This document shows positions 45,033 to 53,554 of a stretch of 64,000 nt of DNA, piece after piece (the first letter of the stretch is position 1; every line of letters starts with the position of its first letter). A program made the translations under genes and the position numbers. The DNA comes from UBA2357 sp046295975 (GTDB taxonomy: Bacteria; Pseudomonadota; Gammaproteobacteria; Burkholderiales; Rhodocyclaceae): positions 1 through 64,000 of the forward strand of contig JBKBMG010000017.1 of the NCBI GenBank assembly GCA_046295975.1. The letters run 5' to 3'. A model generated the notes under the pieces. It ran no database searches. It saw only the letters and a program-made list of their open reading frames with translations, and had not been told where the DNA came from.

Positions 45033-46232
45033 TCAGCGCAGATCGCGCACGCCCTGCACCACACCGCCCGCGGCGCGGCGGCGCAGCCACAGCGGCACCA
45101 TTGCCAGCGCGATCCCCACCTCGATCGCGGCAATGATCACGAACACAGGCTGATAGGGATCCCAGCCGCCGGCACGGAACGCCGCCACCAGTGCACCGGC
45201 CAGCACCGGCCCGATGGCGAAGCCGAGGGAACCTGCAACGTTGAACCCGGCGAGCGTGGTGGCGCGCTGGCCGGGGCCGGCGAGTTCCGCGGTCAGCACC
45301 AGCGATGGCGCATACATCAGCGCCGCTACCACGCCGCCGGCCGCCATCACCAAGATCATCGACTCGCCCGGGGCGAACCCCAGCACCACCAGGAACACCC
45401 CGTACAACACACTGCCGACGATCATCATCGCCAGGCGGTCGAAATGTCGGCACAACACCCCTGCGGGAAAGGTCAGCACGGAAAACGGCACCAGGAAGGC
45501 CGCCATCACCATGCCGATGCGGGCCGGCGAAAAGCCCATCACCGTCCCGAGATACAAGGAGAAGGTCGACACGATGAAGCCCACTGTAAGCCGATCGACG
45601 AAGGCGAAGACATAGGGCACGGCGAGCAGGCGGTTGGCCGTCAGGGCGGTGACCAGCGCCCGTGGCGAACGACGCTCCCCCACCGCCGGGGCGTCACGCA
45701 GACCCAGCAGGACCAGCGCGCCCAGCGCGATCATCAGCCAGCCGCCGGACCACGGCACACGCACCGCTTCTTCCGCACCCAGCCAGCCGCCCAGTGGCGC
45801 ACCGCAGGCCACGCCCAGGCTCACCGCCGCGCCCACCCCGCCCATGGCTGCGCCCAAACCGTCGCGGCGGGCGTGATCAGCCCCCAGGGCCATCAGCAGC
45901 GACAAAGAAGTCATGTGCGCGCAGCCTTCGACAAAACGCAGCGCGAGCAATACCGGATAGCTCCAGTCGCCCGCCAGCAGCAACAGGCTCACGCCGTTCA
46001 CCACGAAAGCGCCGGCGATCAACGGCACTCTCCGTCCCAGGCTGTCCGATGCAAGCCCGGCCAGCGGCGCCGCGAGCAGCGCCCCGACCATATTCACCGA
46101 CATGAACAGATGGCGCGCGAAATCACCCGTATCGGGATAGCGCCCCACGGTCAGCTCCGAGAGCACCGGCACCATGCCGGTGACCGGCAGCATCAGCAGG
46201 AAGATGACCAGATAGAGCGCGTAGGAGGGCAT
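45033..46232 (-). CDS. MFS transporter
   Basis: A 399-residue protein with 12 predicted membrane helices. The MFS motif A appears as GLASDSLGRRVPLIAG (~57-72), and a second, weaker copy LCRHFDRLAMMIVG sits in the C-terminal half. It is of the drug/sugar efflux type, with substrate unknown. The ATG at 46232 begins the first hydrophobic helix (YALYLVIFLLMLPVTG); the upstream open frame is rejected. It is divergent from the phasin gene. Confidence 0.87.
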   Translation of the reverse strand: MPSYALYLVIFLLMLPVTGMVPVLSELTVGRYPDTGDFARHLFMSVNMVGALLAAPLAGLASDSLGRRVPLIAGAFVVNGVSLLLLAGDWSYPVLLALRFVEGCAHMTSLSLLMALGADHARRDGLGAAMGGVGAAVSLGVACGAPLGGWLGAEEAVRVPWSGGWLMIALGALVLLGLRDAPAVGERRSPRALVTALTANRLLAVPYVFAFVDRLTVGFIVSTFSLYLGTVMGFSPARIGMVMAAFLVPFSVLTFPAGVLCRHFDRLAMMIVGSVLYGVFLVVLGFAPGESMILVMAAGGVVAALMYAPSLVLTAELAGPGQRATTLAGFNVAGSLGFAIGPVLAGALVAAFRAGGWDPYQPVFVIIAAIEVGIALAMVPLWLRRRAAGGVVQGVRDLR

Positions 46233-46375
46233 CGGCAGGGGGTAGTGGCGGAAACGTGGCGGCGAGGCGCGGGGGCCGTCATCCCGCAAAGCGTATCGGG
46301 TCGGCGCCGCATACGCCATCGGGCGGGCATCGCCCGCCCGCCAGGGCAACGCGCCGACGTGCTTCAAGGCGAAAT

Positions 46376-46390
46376 TTGTGCACCGCACAA
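46376..46390. promoter_or_regulatory. PhaR-like operator 1 upstream of the phasin gene
   Basis: TTGTGC-ACC-GCACAA is a perfect 15-base inverted repeat that ends eight bases before the -35 box of the phasin promoter. TGC/GCA-rich sites are characteristic of the polyhydroxyalkanoate regulator PhaR, which represses phasin genes when no polymer is present. The assignment is inferred. Confidence 0.6.
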
Positions 46391-46397
46391 AAAATAG

Positions 46398-46425
46398 TTG
46401 ACTTCACGATCTCGGGGCGTAGAAT
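46398..46425 (+). promoter_or_regulatory. Sigma-70 promoter of the phasin gene
   Basis: TTGACT at 46398-46403, 16 bases, TAGAAT at 46420-46425. Both boxes are close to consensus, which fits the strong expression normally seen for phasins. The boxes are flanked on both sides by PhaR-like sites. Confidence 0.75.
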
Positions 46426-46429
46426 GAAA

Positions 46430-46444
46430 TTGTGCACTGCAATA
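46430..46444. promoter_or_regulatory. PhaR-like operator 2 at the phasin start site
   Basis: TTGTGC-ACT-GCAATA repeats the 46376-46390 operator with the second half-site degenerate. It lies 4 bases after the -10 box, at the expected transcription start, a good place for repression. Confidence 0.55.
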
Positions 46445-46505
46445 TGCGCCGTATTGGACCGCGTCGATTGCAGCAATCGAAACCCCAATCTCAAGGAGTA
46501 TTGCA

Positions 46506-47063
46506 ATGAATGCCACCCAGGAAAAGCTGTCCGCCGCCCACAAGTCCGCGGTTGAAATCTCGATGACCACCGTCAAGACGATGTTCGACTCGGCCGAGCG
46601 GCTGGTGGTTCTCAACCTCAACACCGCGCGCAGCGTGCTGGAAGACGGCACCGCCAACCTCAAGACCCTGCTCGCTGCCAAGAACCCGGAAGAGCTGATC
46701 GCCCTGCAGACCGGCTTCGCCCAGCCTGCCGCCGCCAAGACCGTGGCCTACTACCGCAGCTGCTACGACATCCTCGCACAAACGCTGGAAGAAGTGGCCA
46801 AGCCCTATGAAGTGCAGTTCGCCGAGGCCAACAAGCTGGTTGCCGCCGAGCTGGAGAAGGCCGCGAAGTCCGCACCGGTTGGCTCCGACACCGCGCTCGC
46901 CGTGGTGAAGTCCACCCTCGCGGCGGCCAACTCGACCTACGATCAGGTTACCAAGGCGACCCGCCAGGTTGCCGAGATGGCCGAGGCCAACCTCGTGGCC
47001 GCGACCGACGCCGCCGTGAAGGCGGTCGGCAACGGCGCTGCCAAGGCGCGCAAGTCCGCCTGA
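46506..47063 (+). CDS. Phasin family protein
   Basis: A 185-residue, wholly helical protein coating polyhydroxyalkanoate granules. The phasin_2 pattern is visible: an N-terminal amphipathic stretch, SAVEISMTTVKTMFDSAERLVVLNLNTARSVLEDG, then ALQTGFAQPAAAKTVAYYRSCYDI. The tail is rich in Ala and Lys (GAAKARKSA), as in betaproteobacterial phasins. The start has AAGGAG upstream at 46493-46498. PhaR-like operators around its promoter support polymer-linked control. No polymerase or depolymerase gene is in the window. Confidence 0.92.
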   Translation: MNATQEKLSAAHKSAVEISMTTVKTMFDSAERLVVLNLNTARSVLEDGTANLKTLLAAKNPEELIALQTGFAQPAAAKTVAYYRSCYDILAQTLEEVAKPYEVQFAEANKLVAAELEKAAKSAPVGSDTALAVVKSTLAAANSTYDQVTKATRQVAEMAEANLVAATDAAVKAVGNGAAKARKSA

Positions 47064-47141
47064 TCTAAGCAGGTTCAACGCGACGGGCCGCGGTCCGCCG
47101 CGGTCAGCGCCTTGCGGGGCATCTCCCCGAGACGCCCCTCG

Positions 47142-47175
47142 CGACGCCCCGTGCGCATCTGCCCACGGGGCGTCG
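47142..47175 (+). terminator. Hairpin downstream of the phasin gene
   Basis: CGACGCCCCGTG (47142-47153), a 10-base loop, CACGGGGCGTCG (47164-47175): a perfect 12-base-pair stem about 80 bases after the phasin stop. There is no T-run, but the stem is strong enough to end or stabilise the phasin transcript. Confidence 0.55.
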
Positions 47176-47347
47176 TCACGTCTGGCCATTGCGCTCGTGC
47201 AGGAACTGGGTCTGCGGCGTGCGCGTCATAGGGAAACGCCCACAGGAAACGCCCTCACAATGGCGCGACGCGCAAGCGGATCACGGGCAGATCGAACGCG
47301 GACCCCCGGCGAACGAATCCGCAAGCAAGCGCGGAAGGGAGATCGGA

Positions 47348-48280
47348 ATGGCAGGCAAACTCGCGATACCACTACTGCTGGGCGCCTTGCTCGGGTTCGG
47401 CGCGGCCTTCCACCATGCCACCCGCGCCGATGCCGGCGGCCTGCAATGCGCACCGTCCGGCTGGTCGATGCCTGGCGGCGGCATGCTGGAGGCAGAGGCC
47501 TTGTTCGACGACTTGTCGGCCCGCGCGGTGGTGCTGCTCGGCGAGCGCCATGACGCCGCCGCACATCACCAATGGCAACTCGACACCCTGCGCGCCCTCC
47601 ACGCGCGCCGCGGCGATCTGGTGCTGGGGCTGGAGATGTTTCCCCGCCGCGTACAGCCGGCGCTGGATGCCTGGGTACGCGGCGAACTCAGCGAAGCGGA
47701 TTTTCTCGCGCGCAGCGACTGGGCCAAGGTCTGGCGCTACGACGCCGGGCTGTACGCAGACATCTTCCGCTACGCGCGCGACCACCGCATCCCGATGCGG
47801 GCGCTCAACGTCGAAGCGGCCTTCACCCGCGCGGTGGGCCGCAACGGATTCGACAGCACCGCGGAGGACAGCCGCGAAGGCGTCACCCGCCCGGCCGCGC
47901 CCAGCCCCGCCTACGCCGAATGGCTGGAGCAGATTTATCGCCTCCACCTGCCGCCCGAACGCCGCGCCGATGCCGACGCGGTGCGCCGCGGCGCCAGCCA
48001 CTTCATCGACGCGCAATTGGTGTGGGACCGCGCCATGGCCCAGGGCATTGCCGACGTCCTGCGCGAACGACCGGACACCCTCGTCGTCGGCCTGATGGGC
48101 AACGGCCACCTCAACCACGGCCACGGCGTACCCCACCAGCTACGCGACCTCGGCGTGCACGACCAGGCCACTTTGCTGCCTTGGGATGGTGCATCCGATT
48201 GCAGCCAGCTCGTAGCCGGCCTGGCCGACGCCATCTTCACCCTCGAACGCCGCCCCGGCGGCAGCGGAGCGCCGATCTGA
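47348..48280 (+). CDS. ChaN-family haem-binding-like protein
   Basis: A 310-residue exported protein with a signal sequence (LAIPLLLGALLGFGAAFHHATRADAGG) and a ChaN/Tiki-type domain. Diagnostic pieces are VVLLGERHDAAAHHQWQLDTL (~58-78), LVLGLEMFPRRVQPALDAWV and VVGLMGNGHLNHGHGVPHQL near the end. ChaN binds haem in relatives; Tiki-fold proteins may be proteases. The ATG at 47348 has GGGAGATCGG upstream. Its stop overlaps the putative CTG start of the peptidase gene, so the two are co-translated. Confidence 0.85.
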   Translation: MAGKLAIPLLLGALLGFGAAFHHATRADAGGLQCAPSGWSMPGGGMLEAEALFDDLSARAVVLLGERHDAAAHHQWQLDTLRALHARRGDLVLGLEMFPRRVQPALDAWVRGELSEADFLARSDWAKVWRYDAGLYADIFRYARDHRIPMRALNVEAAFTRAVGRNGFDSTAEDSREGVTRPAAPSPAYAEWLEQIYRLHLPPERRADADAVRRGASHFIDAQLVWDRAMAQGIADVLRERPDTLVVGLMGNGHLNHGHGVPHQLRDLGVHDQATLLPWDGASDCSQLVAGLADAIFTLERRPGGSGAPI

Positions 48281-50481
48281 AACCCGTCCCGTTCCCGCGC
48301 ATCCGCCTCCTGGCCCGCCCCTTGGTCAGCCCCCTTCGGCGCGCGCTGCACACGTTCTACGCCCTCACCTGCCTGCTGCTCGGACTGTGGCTGACGACCG
48401 CCCATGGCACCCAGACCGCGCCGGCCACCCCTCATGCAGACCTCGACATCAGCCTCGATCCCCACAACGGCCGCCTTGCCGGACGCGCACACTGGCAGCT
48501 CGCGGCAGGCGACGCGGCGCGATGGCTACTCAACCGACGCCTTGAAATCGACAGCGTGACGGTAAACGGCCACGCCGCCGTACTGCGCCCAAGCCGCCCA
48601 TCCCCGGGCCAGGGCGGCGACGCTCATGCACGCGAGTGGCTGCGCTACGAACTGCACGGCACACAAGCAACCACGGCCGGTAACGGCGCACACGAACGCA
48701 TCGACATGACGATCACCTGGCGTGGCCAACTCGCCGACCTGCCCGCGGGGCTGTCGCACGGCGACACCCTGGCTTACCGTGCGCCCAGCGCCTCGCCCCA
48801 GGGCAGTTTTCTGCCCGCTGGCAGCGCCTGGTATCCGCTGCCTGACGGGCCGCAGGGCGTACCACTGCACACCTGGCGCGTGGCGCTGGCGCTGCCGGAG
48901 GGGCAACACGGACTGGTGCCGGGCCGCCCCTCCGACGAGTACCGCGCCAACGGCCGGCAACACGCCCGCTTCGACTTTCCGTACCCGGGCGAGGCCGCCG
49001 ACCTGGTGGCCGGCCCCTACATCGTGCGCGAACGCCATTACACCTCCGTAGACGGTCGCGACATCATCTTGCGCAGCTATTTTCACCCCGAGCTTCATCC
49101 CGAGCCGGGCCCCAGCGGCGGCGAGGCCGCTTCACCCGGCGAGGCCGAGCTCGCCTCCGCCTACCTCGAGGCAGCCGCAGCGCACCTGCGTTTTCACGAA
49201 GCACAGCTGGCGCCCTACCCCTACGACAGCTTTGCCATCGTCTCCAGCCCCACACCCACCGGCTTCGGCATGCCCGCCTTCACCTACCTCGGTGTCCAGG
49301 TGCTGCGCCTGCCCTTCATCCGCGACACCTCGCTCGGCCACGAGATCCTGCACAACTGGTGGGGCAATGGCGTGTACCCCGACTACCGGGGCGGCAACTG
49401 GAGCGAAGGCCTGACCACCTGGCAGGACGACCACCGCCGCGCCGAGGCCGCCGATCCGGCACGCGGCCGGGCCATGCGTCTGGGCTGGCTGCGCGAGCTG
49501 TCGGCCATTCCGCCGGGAGACGACCCGCCGCTGGCAAGCTTTACCGCGCGCCACCACGGCGTGTCGCAAGCCGTCGGCTACGGCAAGGCCGCCATGATCT
49601 TCGCCATGCTCGAGGCGCGCCTTGGCCGCGACGCCTTTGACGCCGCCTTGCGCCGCTTCTGGGCCGAGCAGCGCTTCCGCGTCGCCGGCTGGGGCGAACT
49701 GCAGGCTGCCTTCGAAGCCGAGCACGGCGCATCGCTCGCGCGCTTCTTCGACCAATGGCTGCGCCGCAGCGGCCTGCCCCAACCCCAGCTTGCCGACGTC
49801 GCCCGCGGCACCGCGGGCGGAATCGTGGTCACCCTGTCCCAAGCCACCCCGGCCTTCGAACTGGACGTGCCGGTCCGCATCGAGACGGCCTCCGGCACCG
49901 GGGTCGAACACTCGCTGCGGCTGGACGCCACACGTGCGTCCTTCGAGCTTGCCGTGCCCGGCGACGCCACCCGCGTGGTGCTCGACCCCGACAGCCGCCT
50001 GCTCAGGCGCATGGCGCCGGGCGAGGCGCCGCCCATCCTGCGCGAACTGCAGCTCGACCAACGTACCCGCCTGGTGGTGACCGACGACCGCTATCGCGAC
50101 GCGGCCAACGCCCTCGCCGAACGCCTGCTCGACACCCCGCCCCGACACCGGGCACCCGCCACACCACCGTCCGATGCCGCGCCGCTGCTGGTCGTCGGCC
50201 CACCCGACGGCATCGCCGACTGGCTGCAACGCCACAGCCAGCCCCCACCGCCAACCGATCTCGACGGGCGTGGCCAACTGCGCACCTGGACCATCCGCCT
50301 TGCCCGCGGCCAGCCGGTGGCGCTTGTCAGTGCCGACGACCCCGCCGCCATACAGGCGGCGTTGCGGCCGCTGCCTCACTACGGCCAGCAAAGCTGGCTG
50401 GTGATGGACGGCGGGCGCGTGGTCGAGCGTGGCGTATGGCCGGCCAACGCGCCGACGCGGGCGATCCCGCCGGTGCCCTAA
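48277..50481 (+). CDS. M1-like metallopeptidase, exported, non-ATG start
   Basis: About 734 residues. A signal-like hydrophobic segment (FYALTCLLLGLWLTTAHG) begins about 28 residues in. The zinc site is HEILH (H355, E356, H359) with NWSEGLTTW supplying the third ligand (E377), an HExxH-x17-E pattern one residue shorter than classical M1 enzymes. The middle region is M1-like in its order of blocks. No ATG or GTG exists between the chaN stop and the conserved domain. The best start is CTG at 48277, forming CTGA with the chaN stop and preceded by GGAG; TTG at 48322 is the alternative. It is probably periplasmic and substrate unknown. Confidence 0.75.
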   Translation: MKPVPFPRIRLLARPLVSPLRRALHTFYALTCLLLGLWLTTAHGTQTAPATPHADLDISLDPHNGRLAGRAHWQLAAGDAARWLLNRRLEIDSVTVNGHAAVLRPSRPSPGQGGDAHAREWLRYELHGTQATTAGNGAHERIDMTITWRGQLADLPAGLSHGDTLAYRAPSASPQGSFLPAGSAWYPLPDGPQGVPLHTWRVALALPEGQHGLVPGRPSDEYRANGRQHARFDFPYPGEAADLVAGPYIVRERHYTSVDGRDIILRSYFHPELHPEPGPSGGEAASPGEAELASAYLEAAAAHLRFHEAQLAPYPYDSFAIVSSPTPTGFGMPAFTYLGVQVLRLPFIRDTSLGHEILHNWWGNGVYPDYRGGNWSEGLTTWQDDHRRAEAADPARGRAMRLGWLRELSAIPPGDDPPLASFTARHHGVSQAVGYGKAAMIFAMLEARLGRDAFDAALRRFWAEQRFRVAGWGELQAAFEAEHGASLARFFDQWLRRSGLPQPQLADVARGTAGGIVVTLSQATPAFELDVPVRIETASGTGVEHSLRLDATRASFELAVPGDATRVVLDPDSRLLRRMAPGEAPPILRELQLDQRTRLVVTDDRYRDAANALAERLLDTPPRHRAPATPPSDAAPLLVVGPPDGIADWLQRHSQPPPPTDLDGRGQLRTWTIRLARGQPVALVSADDPAAIQAALRPLPHYGQQSWLVMDGGRVVERGVWPANAPTRAIPPVP

Positions 50482-50743
50482 GCGGCCCAGTCGGCGCCCA
50501 CCGGGCCACCGACGCCCGTTCAAAGACGCGATCGACGACCGCTCTCCGACCAGCCTGTCACGAACGCACTCGCCAATTCGGTGGCCCCTCACGAAACACG
50601 AAACGTGTGCATTCATGCACGATCCAGACAAGCAATAAGCGGTCACCCGAGGAATCGAGGATAGTAGAATCGCGCCTCGAGAATCCTGCTGCGCGCCAGC
50701 GCTCCGCACTGATTCACCCTGCTCTCCCCCATCCCCGCACACC

Positions 50744-52129
50744 ATGCTGACCTCCCGACCCCTAGCGCAACCCCACTCCCCGGCCCGGCACACGCCCGAG
50801 CTCCTCGCCCCCGCCGGCTCGCTGGAGATGATGCGCACCGCCTTCGCTTTCGGTGCCGACGCCGTCTATGCCGGCCAGCCGCGCTATTCGCTACGGGTGC
50901 GCAACAACAGCTTCGGCAAGCTCGAGGTGCTCGCCGAGGGCATCGCCGAGGCGCATGCCGCGGGCAAGGCGTTCTTCCTGGTCAACAACATCTACCCCCA
51001 CAACGCCAAAGTGCGCACCTTCCTGGACGACCTCGAACCGGTGGTTGCGCTGCGGCCGGATGCGCTGATCATGGCCGACCCGGGGCTGATGATGATGGTG
51101 CGCGAGCGCTGGCCGGAGCTGGACATCCACCTGTCGGTGCAGGCCAACACCACCAACTACGCGGCAGTGCGCTTCTGGCACTCGTTCGGGGTGAAACGCA
51201 TCATCCTGTCGCGGGAGCTGTCGCTCGACGAGGTCGCCGAAATCCGCCAGGAATGCCCGGACACCGAACTCGAGGTGTTCGTGCATGGCGCGCTGTGCAT
51301 CGCCTATTCCGGGCGCTGCCTGCTGTCGGGCTACTTCAACCATCGCGACCCCAACCAGGGCACCTGCACCAACTCCTGTCGCTGGGACTACCAGATGCAC
51401 GCCGCCAGTGAGGACGCCGCCGGCATCGTCCGCCCGGACGACGCGTCACTGCAGCCACCGCCCGGCACCGCACTCGGCGGCGGTCTGCGCCATCGCCAGG
51501 CGGCCAAGGTGTGGCTGATGGAGGAATCCACCCGGCCGGGCGAACTGATGCCTGTGGAGGAAGACGAGCACGGCACCTACATCCTCAATTCGCGCGATCT
51601 GCGCGCCATCGAGCATGTGTCGCGGCTGGTGGAGATCGGGGTGGATTCGCTCAAGATCGAAGGCCGTACCAAAAGCCCGTACTACGCGGCGCGTACCTGT
51701 CAGAGCTACCGGCGCGCGATCGACGACGCCGCCTCGGGACGCGACTTCGACCCGGCCCTGCTAGGCCAGCTGGAAAGCCTCGCCAACCGCGGCTACACCG
51801 ACGGCTTCTACCAACGCCACACCACGCCGGAGCACCAGAACTACCTGCGCGGCCATTCGGAGTCCGAGCGCGCACTGCTGGTGGGTGAGCAGGTTGGCTA
51901 CGACAGCGAGCGCAGACTGGCGGAAATCGAGGTGAAGAATGGCTTCGGTATCGGCGACCAGCTGGAATTCGTGACACCGGGCGGAAATCACGTCATCCCC
52001 CTGGCACACATGGAAGACGCATCGGGCCTGCGGCTGGAGCGGGTGCCGGGCAGCGGCCGGCGGGTGTGGCTGCCGCTGCCCGCCGGGCAGGACGCCAGCG
52101 CGCCGTGCTACGTCACGCGGTTGTTGTGA
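50744..52129 (+). CDS. trhP: U32 peptidase-family protein, tRNA U34 hydroxylation TrhP
   Basis: A 461-residue member of the peptidase U32 family, YegQ/TrhP type. The U32 signature ELEVFVHGALCIAYSGRCLLSGYFNHRDPNQGTCTNSCRW (~179-218) has four Cys that bind an iron-sulfur cluster. In Escherichia coli TrhP uses prephenate to hydroxylate U34 of tRNA. A divergent insert of low conservation (~222-255) separates the halves. A possible -10 box TAGAAT is near 50665. The first conserved block starts at ELLAPAGSLEMMRTAFAFGADAVYAG. Confidence 0.88.
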   Translation: MLTSRPLAQPHSPARHTPELLAPAGSLEMMRTAFAFGADAVYAGQPRYSLRVRNNSFGKLEVLAEGIAEAHAAGKAFFLVNNIYPHNAKVRTFLDDLEPVVALRPDALIMADPGLMMMVRERWPELDIHLSVQANTTNYAAVRFWHSFGVKRIILSRELSLDEVAEIRQECPDTELEVFVHGALCIAYSGRCLLSGYFNHRDPNQGTCTNSCRWDYQMHAASEDAAGIVRPDDASLQPPPGTALGGGLRHRQAAKVWLMEESTRPGELMPVEEDEHGTYILNSRDLRAIEHVSRLVEIGVDSLKIEGRTKSPYYAARTCQSYRRAIDDAASGRDFDPALLGQLESLANRGYTDGFYQRHTTPEHQNYLRGHSESERALLVGEQVGYDSERRLAEIEVKNGFGIGDQLEFVTPGGNHVIPLAHMEDASGLRLERVPGSGRRVWLPLPAGQDASAPCYVTRLL

Positions 52130-52155
52130 CCGGTAGGTGCCGCGGTCGCACTCGC

Positions 52156-52713
52156 TCAGGCATCGGGCAGACCTGGCAAGGACTTGCGGTCCACGTTCCA
52201 CGACAGCATGCCAAAGAACACCATCAGCGCCCCAACCACGCATAGCGCAAGCGCCGGCAGGGTCAGCGCGATCAGGCGCCAATCCACGGTGCGGCTGGCA
52301 ATCGCGCGATCGGGCCGGCGCGGATCGATCCACACGGTAATCGAATCACCCGCACGCAGCGACTTGGACAAGGTGTCCACCGCATCGCGGTTGCGCTCCA
52401 CCCCGCGATGCACGTTCACCCGCGTGCCGACATAGCTCTTGCCGTCATATTCGTAGCGGTAGTGCACCTCGACGCGCGGAAACGGCCACGACAGGCCACT
52501 GCCGTGGGCACGCACGTTGAAGTACTCGACCCGCGCCGCCACCGGATGCCAGGCGCGGGTTTGAACAGACTCATACAGGGGCAGCAGGGAAAAGCTCACC
52601 AGCGAGAGAATGCCGCCGATCAGCACAAAGATGCCCACCAGGGGCATGAGTGTGCGCATCGCCGCCTCCACGACGCGGCCGCGTCTGCGCTGCAGATCGT
52701 TGTTTCGTGGCAT
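52156..52713 (-). CDS. DUF3592 membrane protein
   Basis: A 185-residue protein with two membrane helices, one near the N-terminus (~21-43) and one near the C-terminus (~148-168). Between them lies a beta-rich domain of the DUF3592 type (VEYFNVRAHGSGLSWPFPRVEVHYRYEYDGKSYVGTRV; RAGDSITVWIDPRRPDRAI). The function is unknown. The ATG at 52713 was set because conserved sequence begins there. It is convergent with trhP and divergent from the GNAT gene. Confidence 0.8.
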   Translation of the reverse strand: MPRNNDLQRRRGRVVEAAMRTLMPLVGIFVLIGGILSLVSFSLLPLYESVQTRAWHPVAARVEYFNVRAHGSGLSWPFPRVEVHYRYEYDGKSYVGTRVNVHRGVERNRDAVDTLSKSLRAGDSITVWIDPRRPDRAIASRTVDWRLIALTLPALALCVVGALMVFFGMLSWNVDRKSLPGLPDA

Positions 52714-52922
52714 GATCCAGAGCTTGCCGATACCAGTGTGGCCGGAAGGGTTCGCGGGAACGCGTCGCGACGGACGCGCTATTTTGTACGCATGTTCCCA
52801 CGTTTGCGCGGGTAAATCCAAACCCTTCGCCGCATCGTGCCGGTCTGCCGGCGCGCGCGCTGCCCCCGCGAGCACACTGCAAGGCGCTTCGGCACCCCCT
52901 CTGATCGTTTTCCGGACACGCA

Positions 52923-53444
52923 ATGCCCACAGCACAGCCGCCCACGCCACAGACCCAATCCCATGACTTCCGCATCGAACCGACCCGGCTCGACGCCCCC
53001 GCCCATGCCGCGGCGCTGGTCGCACTGCTGGACCACTACGCCACCGATCCCATGGGCGGCGGCGAGGCTTTGTCCGAGCGCACCCGTCAGACCCTGGTGC
53101 AACGCCTTGCCCAGCGCAGTGACTTCGTTTCGTTCCTGGCCTTCTGCGGCGAGCGTCCGGTCGGGCTGATCAACTGCTTCGAGGGGTTTTCCACCTTCGC
53201 CGCCCGCCCACTACTCAACGTCCACGACCTGGCCGTGCATTCGGACTTCCGTGGCCGCGGCGTGGGCAAGCTGCTGCTCGCGGCCGCAGAGGACGCGGCA
53301 CGCGCCCGCGACTGCTGCAAGCTCACCCTGGAAGTGCTGTCGAACAACACCCCGGCCATCCAGGCCTACCTGCGCTCGGGCTTCGAGCCCTATGTGCTCG
53401 ACCCCGCCGCCGGCCACGCCCAGTTCATGCACAAGTGGCTGTGA
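52923..53444 (+). CDS. GNAT-family N-acetyltransferase
   Basis: A 173-residue acetyltransferase. Motif A is VHDLAVHSDFRGRGVGKLLLAAAEDAAR (~100-127) with the R/Q-x-x-G-x-G/A loop as RGRGVG. Motif B is LTLEVLSNNTPAIQAYLRSGFEPY. It begins after a 210-base region that is divergent from the DUF3592 gene. The substrate is unknown. Confidence 0.88.
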   Translation: MPTAQPPTPQTQSHDFRIEPTRLDAPAHAAALVALLDHYATDPMGGGEALSERTRQTLVQRLAQRSDFVSFLAFCGERPVGLINCFEGFSTFAARPLLNVHDLAVHSDFRGRGVGKLLLAAAEDAARARDCCKLTLEVLSNNTPAIQAYLRSGFEPYVLDPAAGHAQFMHKWL

Positions 53445-53554
53445 CCGGGGTATCGCAGGTCCTCCACCGCTCGGCGACCCCGGGTTCGGTCGCGCCTGGC
53501 CCGGCCGCAGCGAGCGACCGCACAGCGCCGGCTGACAACGTCTAGCCGCAGCGC

